Positions 12,152-16,220 of a DNA stretch of 16,220 nucleotides are shown one piece after another. Under the pieces are notes generated by a model that was not told the DNA's origin, searched no databases, and was given only the letters and a program-made list of their open reading frames with translations. The stretch comes from an uncultured Lachnospiraceae bacterium (lineage in GTDB: Bacteria; Bacillota; Clostridia; Lachnospirales; Lachnospiraceae), in assembly GCA_910579425.1 (NCBI GenBank), contig CAJTVL010000087.1, positions 1 to 16,220 of the forward strand. Direction: 5' to 3'. The translations under genes were made by a program, and so were the position numbers. Numbering within the stretch: position 1 is the first letter of the stretch; each line of letters begins with the position of its first letter.

Positions 12152-13723
12152 ATGTTACAGATTAAGAATTTAACCATTACTCATAAAAAGGATTTCCGTG
12201 TGATTGTGCAGGACTTTTCCTGTGTCTTAAACGCCGGGGACAAGGCGGTGGTCGTGGGGGAAGAGGGGAACGGGAAATCAACGCTTTTAAAGTGGCTTTA
12301 CGACCCGGAGCTTATGGAGGGCTATGCGGAGGCTGTGGGAGAGAGGGTCATAAACATGGAAAGGATGGCCTATCTGCCCCAGGAGCTGAGAAAGGAGGAT
12401 CAGGAAAAGACCCTCTATGAGTTTTTTGCCCTGGAGCCTGCGTTTTTTGAGCAGACGCCGAAGGAGCTGGGCGCGCTGGCAAAGAGGTTTCGGATCCCCC
12501 CGGACTTCTTCTATGGGGAACAGCGGATGGCCACGCTCTCCGGAGGGGAGAAGGTAAAGGCTCAGATGATGCGGCTTTTGATGGGGGAGCCTACGGCTCT
12601 TCTTCTGGATGAGCCGTCCAATGATATTGATCTGGAAACGCTGAAATGGCTGGAGGATTTGATCCTTTCCTGGCCCGGGATCGTGCTTTTTATCTCCCAC
12701 GACGAAACGCTGATCGAGCGTACCGCCAACATGGTCATCCATATAGAGCAGATACGGCGCAAAACCTTAAGCAGGGTCACGGTGGCCCGCGTTTCCTATC
12801 AGCAGTATCTGAAGGAGAGGGCAGGTCAGTTTGAAAAACAGGAGCAGCAGGCCTTGTATGAACGGCGGGAAAAAAAGCTTCGGGATGAAAAACTGCGCAG
12901 GATCGAACAGAAGGTGGAGTCTCAGTTGGACAATATCCCGAGGGCGGAGCGCGGAACCAGGAAAAACCGGCATCTGAAAAAGAAAATGAAAGCCGTCAAG
13001 AGCCTGGAGCACCGCTTTGAGCGGGAGGATGCGCAGATGACCCCAAGGCCCGAGGAAGAGGAGGCGATTTTTTTCAAGCTGGGGGAGAAGGACAGCGGGA
13101 TTCCGGCGGGGAAAACGGTGCTGGAATTTTCTTTAGAGGAGCTGAGGACGCCGGGGGAGGAAAGGGTCCTGGCCAAAAATATTTTTTTGCGGGTGAGAGG
13201 GTCTGAAAAAATTGTAATCGTGGGGAGAAACGGCGCGGGCAAAACCACGCTGCTGCGAAAAATCGCGGAAAGACTTCTGGAAAGGGAGGATATTCATGCC
13301 CAGTATATGCCTCAGAACTATGAGGAGCTTTTGAACCTTTCCGTGACCCCGGTGGAATTTCTGGCCCTGTCCGGGGATAAGGAGGAGGACACCAGGATCC
13401 GGACGTTCCTGGGGGCCCTTAAGTATACTGCCGATGAAATGTCCCATCCCATTGCGGAGCTCTCCGGCGGGCAGAAAGCCAAGGTACTGCTGCTGAAAAT
13501 GAGCATGTCCGGGGCTAATGTGCTGATCCTGGACGAACCCACCCGGAACTTTTCCGCCCTGTCTTCCCCGGTGATCCGAAAGATGCTGGCGCAGTTTCCG
13601 GGAGCCATTATCAGTATTTCCCATGACCGGAAGTATATCGGGCAGGTGTGCGACCGGGTGTACTGGCTGACGCCGGAGGGGCTGGTTTTGGAGGAGCCGG
13701 AGCCGGAGGAGGAAAGCATATAG
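12152..13723 (+). CDS. ABC-F family ATPase, probable ribosome-protection antibiotic resistance factor
   Basis: This 523-residue protein has two nucleotide-binding domains and no membrane helices, as in ABC-F translation factors. Domain 1 has Walker A GEEGNGKS (36-43), signature LSGGE (129-133), Walker B LLLDEP (150-155) and H183. Domain 2 has Walker A GRNGAGKT (358-365), signature LSGGQ (437-441), Walker B LILDEP (458-463) and H491. Between them (about 215-300) lies a charged helical linker that in resistance members reaches the peptidyl-transferase centre. The second D-loop region reads DEPTRNFSAL rather than the DEPTNHLD of housekeeping members. I associate this with Clostridia resistance clades (CplR/Lsa-like), which displace lincosamides, pleuromutilins and streptogramin A. 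The attenuator leader supports drug-induced expression. AAGGAGG (12139-12145) precedes ATG 12152. The resistance spectrum is inferred, not shown. Confidence 0.85.
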   Translation: MLQIKNLTITHKKDFRVIVQDFSCVLNAGDKAVVVGEEGNGKSTLLKWLYDPELMEGYAEAVGERVINMERMAYLPQELRKEDQEKTLYEFFALEPAFFEQTPKELGALAKRFRIPPDFFYGEQRMATLSGGEKVKAQMMRLLMGEPTALLLDEPSNDIDLETLKWLEDLILSWPGIVLFISHDETLIERTANMVIHIEQIRRKTLSRVTVARVSYQQYLKERAGQFEKQEQQALYERREKKLRDEKLRRIEQKVESQLDNIPRAERGTRKNRHLKKKMKAVKSLEHRFEREDAQMTPRPEEEEAIFFKLGEKDSGIPAGKTVLEFSLEELRTPGEERVLAKNIFLRVRGSEKIVIVGRNGAGKTTLLRKIAERLLEREDIHAQYMPQNYEELLNLSVTPVEFLALSGDKEEDTRIRTFLGALKYTADEMSHPIAELSGGQKAKVLLLKMSMSGANVLILDEPTRNFSALSSPVIRKMLAQFPGAIISISHDRKYIGQVCDRVYWLTPEGLVLEEPEPEEESI

Positions 13724-13818
13724 CAGCAAATCTGGAACAACCACAGAAAAATTTGACTGGAACTTGAATCAAAGAAAAATCATAGGATAGAAATTATAAC
13801 AGAAAAGAGGTAAAAGGA

Positions 13819-15342
13819 ATGAGTAAGCTATTGGAAGAATTTAAGGAGTATTTAAACAGGATGAAGCAGTACGACCATGTGTGTACATTGCTGTACTGGG
13901 ATATGAAAACGGCGGCGCCAAAGCTGGGGCAGGCTGCCCATGTGGAAGCCATGACCCACTTTTCGTCAGAGAACTTTGCGCTGGCCACTTCTGAAAAAAT
14001 GGGGGAGATGTTGGACGGCCTTTCTGCTCAGGAGGAGTTTGAACAGCTCTCGGATACCTGGAAGTTTATTGTAAAGAACATGAAAAAGGACTTTGACCGT
14101 GACAGAAGGATTCCGCCAGAGTTGTACAAAACCTTTGTGCAGGCCCAGGCGGAATCGGGCAATGCCTGGGAGGAGGCAAAGGAGGCCTCGGACTTTTCTC
14201 TCTTTGCCCCTCATTTGCAGAAAATGATCGATTTAACCAGGGAAATGACCTCTTACACTGATCCGGATAAGGAGATTTACAATGCCCTGCTGGATCAGTA
14301 TGAGGAGGGAATGGACAGCGCAACCATAGACAGATTGTTTGAGGAACTGAAAAAGGAGCTGATTCCCTTTGTAAAGGCCATTCTTGCCAGGGAGCGGTCA
14401 GAAAACAGGGGACAGTCGGAAAATAAAGCCTTTTCCCGGTATTTTGACCCGGACGCCCAGAGGAAAGTGCAGGACATGCTGCTTTCCTATATCGGCTTTC
14501 GCAGGGATGCGGGAAGCGTGGGGGAGACAGAGCACCCCTTCACCCTGAATTTTTCTTCCAGGGATGTGAGGGTGACCAATCATTACTATGAGCATGACCC
14601 GTTGAGCGCCATTTTTTCAGCCATCCATGAGGGCGGCCACGGGATTTTTGAACAGAATGTAAATCCGGAGTACGACAACACCAGGGCAGGGAGCTGCAGA
14701 TACATGGGGCTTCATGAGAGCCAGTCCCGGTTCTACGAAAATATCCTGGGAAGAAATAAGAATTTCTGGCTGCCTGTTTATGATCAGCTTTGCGGCCTTC
14801 TGCCTCAGTTTAAGGAGATTCCCTTAGAGGATTTTTACCGGGAAATCAACCATGTGAAAAACAGCCTGATCCGGGTCAATGCAGATGAAGTGACCTATTG
14901 CTTCCATATTATACTGCGTTATGAGATGGAAAAGGCGATTCTGCGCGATCATGTCCCTGTTATGGAGCTTCCGGCCCTCTGGAATCAAAAGATGGAGGAA
15001 TACCTGCAGATCACTCCGGCGAACGACGCCGAGGGAATCCTCCAGGATATGCACTGGTCAGACGGCTCCTTTGGCTATTTTCCCTCTTATCTTCTGGGCA
15101 GTATTTATGACGGCATGTTCCTTGACACTCTCAGGCAGGAGCTGGGGGATGTGGACACCCTGCTTAAGGAGGGGAGGATTAGGGAGATTACACAGTGGTT
15201 AAACCAAAAAATCCATTGGTATGGCAGCACCCGAAGGCCCGGGGAGGTGATCAGCGCTGTGTGCGGCAGGGAAATCTCTGCGGAGCCTCTGATTCGATAT
15301 TTTAAGGAGAAGTATGGGGAGATTTATGGGATTTCCTTCTGA
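13819..15342 (+). CDS. M32 family metallocarboxypeptidase
   Basis: At 507 residues this matches thermostable carboxypeptidase 1 / Taq-type enzymes, cytoplasmic zinc exopeptidases that trim C-terminal amino acids from peptides. All family motifs are present: HPF (239-241), DVRVT (249-253), the zinc site HEGGH (H270, E271, H274), HESQS with E300 as third ligand, IRVNAD (351-356) and GILQDMHW (406-413). The N-terminal region (about 1-220) is helical, as expected. GAGGT lies eight bases before ATG 13819. It starts 95 bases after the ABC-F stop in a gap with no clear terminator, so readthrough from the ABC-F promoter is possible; a separate promoter is not obvious. It is a housekeeping peptide-turnover enzyme with no specific link to its neighbours. 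The frame is intact. Confidence 0.95.
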   Translation: MSKLLEEFKEYLNRMKQYDHVCTLLYWDMKTAAPKLGQAAHVEAMTHFSSENFALATSEKMGEMLDGLSAQEEFEQLSDTWKFIVKNMKKDFDRDRRIPPELYKTFVQAQAESGNAWEEAKEASDFSLFAPHLQKMIDLTREMTSYTDPDKEIYNALLDQYEEGMDSATIDRLFEELKKELIPFVKAILARERSENRGQSENKAFSRYFDPDAQRKVQDMLLSYIGFRRDAGSVGETEHPFTLNFSSRDVRVTNHYYEHDPLSAIFSAIHEGGHGIFEQNVNPEYDNTRAGSCRYMGLHESQSRFYENILGRNKNFWLPVYDQLCGLLPQFKEIPLEDFYREINHVKNSLIRVNADEVTYCFHIILRYEMEKAILRDHVPVMELPALWNQKMEEYLQITPANDAEGILQDMHWSDGSFGYFPSYLLGSIYDGMFLDTLRQELGDVDTLLKEGRIREITQWLNQKIHWYGSTRRPGEVISAVCGREISAEPLIRYFKEKYGEIYGISF

Positions 15343-15383
15343 TTGTTTCACTAAAAAGATAAATGCAAAAAAGCGGCGTCCTG

Positions 15384-15392
15384 TGGTACAAT
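15384..15392 (+). promoter_or_regulatory. Extended -10 promoter of the glutamine synthetase gene
   Basis: TACAAT (15387-15392) preceded by TGG (15384-15386) is a good extended -10 with only a weak -35 (TGCAAA, 15364-15369). It stands 47 bases ahead of the ATG at 15440. Confidence 0.45.
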
Positions 15393-15439
15393 AAGTTAAC
15401 AGTGCATTTCAGACAAAAAGAAAGGACAGGACAAAAGTA

Positions 15440-16204
15440 ATGGACAAGATTAAGGAAATCCAGAAGCTTTGCAAAGAAAAAGAAATCCGCATGATCGACT
15501 TTAAAATGACGGATATTGACGGACGCTGGCGTCACATTACCATTCCGGTGGAACGGTTCGGGGAGGGCACTTTTACCTATGGAATCGGCTTTGACGGCTC
15601 CAATTACGGCTATGCGCCGATTGAAAAAAGTGATATGGTCTTTCTGCCGGATCCGGATACCGCTTATGTGGATCCCTTTGCTGCGGTGCCGACACTGACC
15701 ATGTGCGGAAATGTCTGCACCATAGGAAAAGGGGAAAACAGGCCCTTTGACCAGTACCCCAAGAACGTAAGCCTGCGGGCCGTTGACTATATGAAAGAAA
15801 GCGGCATTGCAGATCGGATGATTATCGGGCCGGAATTTGAATTTTATCTTTTTGACGAGGTGCGTTATGAGGTGACGCCTCAGCAGTGCGGGTATCGGGT
15901 AGATACCAGGCAGGCGGACTGGAGCTGCAGCCTGGACAGGCCGGGCAATAACGGCTACGAAGTGCCCTACAAGGGCGGGTACCATGTGGCCGCGCCTCAG
16001 GATGTGGGCTATGACCTGCGCAGCCGCATGTGTATGCTGATGGAAGACTGGGGCATCAAGGTGAAATACCATCATCACGAGGTGGGCGGCCCCGGCCAGA
16101 TGGAGATTGAGGTGGAGCTGGCGGATATGCCTGCCATGGCCGACAATACCATGATTATTAAGTACATTCCTGAATCCGTGAGACTTATTGTCCCGGCACA
16201 TTGA
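15440..16204 (+). pseudogene. glnA-like: Glutamine synthetase (type I), truncated after about residue 243
   Basis: Glutamine synthetase joins ammonia and glutamate using ATP. The N-terminal beta-grasp domain (about 1-100) reads IRMIDFKMTDIDGRWRHITI and GIGFDGSNYGYAPIEKSDM. The catalytic domain begins with metal-ligand glutamates in GPEFEFY (E132, E134) and continues through HHHEVGGPGQMEIEVE (Q220, E222, E224) to MADNTMIIKYI (to residue 243, base 16168). Enzymes of this type continue for about 200 more residues with the ATP-binding loop and the NPxxxPYKR-type region. Here the frame instead reads PESVRLIVPAH and stops at 16202-16204. The break is either an insertion, a deletion or the edge of an assembled contig; the window ends 16 bases later. 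The first half is in perfect condition, so the lesion would be recent. A weak Shine-Dalgarno (AAGGACAGGA) precedes ATG 15440. Confidence 0.8.
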
Positions 16205-16220
16205 CAACTACATATTTAAC
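16169..16220. other. Foreign segment at the right edge interrupting glutamine synthetase
   Basis: From 16169 the sequence no longer fits glutamine synthetase. On the minus strand a frame enters from beyond the window and ends VKYVVVNVPGQ with stop TAA at 16187-16185. It may be the C-terminus of a converging gene, for instance in an inserted element. The 52 bases are too few to identify it. Confidence 0.3.

Noticed and set aside
15302..16207. 301-codon minus-strand reading frame
   Set aside because: It mirrors the glutamine synthetase coding sequence and has no recognisable domain.
1..16220. CRISPR arrays, tRNA or rRNA genes
   Set aside because: Reading both strands showed no spaced direct repeats of CRISPR type and no tRNA-like cloverleaf or rRNA sequence.

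Overview
The window looks like chromosomal DNA of a Gram-positive anaerobe of the class Clostridia, most likely a gut Lachnospiraceae. Supporting signs are strong AGGAGG-type ribosome binding sites, extended TGn-TATAAT promoters, roughly even base composition, and a gene set (BlaI/M56 pair with a repeat-bearing ectodomain, zinc-macrodomain hydrolase, ABC-F factor, M32 carboxypeptidase, type I glutamine synthetase) typical of that family. This is judged from protein resemblance, not from a search.

Layout. 1-350: debris, namely the end of an FtsX-like ABC permease fragment (+) and an internally deleted OmpR-type response regulator (-). 344-3271: a translationally coupled BlaI repressor and M56 metalloprotease behind a promoter that carries a perfect 17-bp dyad, a likely autoregulated sensor/repressor pair without a penicillin-binding sensor domain. 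3330-7833: small accessory genes, intact and broken ones alternating: methyltransferase (broken), zinc-dependent macrodomain ADP-ribosyl hydrolase (intact), radical SAM protein (start missing), GNAT acetyltransferase (intact), Uma2 nuclease-like protein (intact), MATE efflux pump (broken by an out-of-frame internal deletion). 8008-11335: a tightly packed four-gene operon of ECF sigma factor, polytopic membrane protein, ABC ATPase and ABC-2-like permease, likely a stress-responsive transporter with its own sigma factor.

11336-12151: an 816-bp stretch with no long gene but dense RNA-level content. The left half holds a candidate type I toxin-antitoxin locus: a 27-residue holin-like membrane toxin on the minus strand, converging with a short RNA from a very strong plus-strand promoter, both meeting at one large hairpin. 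The right half holds a promoter and a 300-nt leader with a candidate 42-codon leader peptide and an intrinsic terminator just ahead of an ABC-F gene (12152-13723), the architecture of antibiotic-inducible attenuation. 13819-15342 is an M32 carboxypeptidase. 15440-16204 is a glutamine synthetase whose homology stops abruptly near residue 243, about 50 bp before the window ends.

The two most rewarding regions are the unlabelled RNA systems at 11388-11624 and 11817-12151. The most unusual general property is the number of genes carrying large deletion scars (response regulator, methyltransferase, radical SAM, MATE, possibly glutamine synthetase) next to well-kept neighbours. I saw no tRNA, rRNA, CRISPR array or complete insertion sequence.
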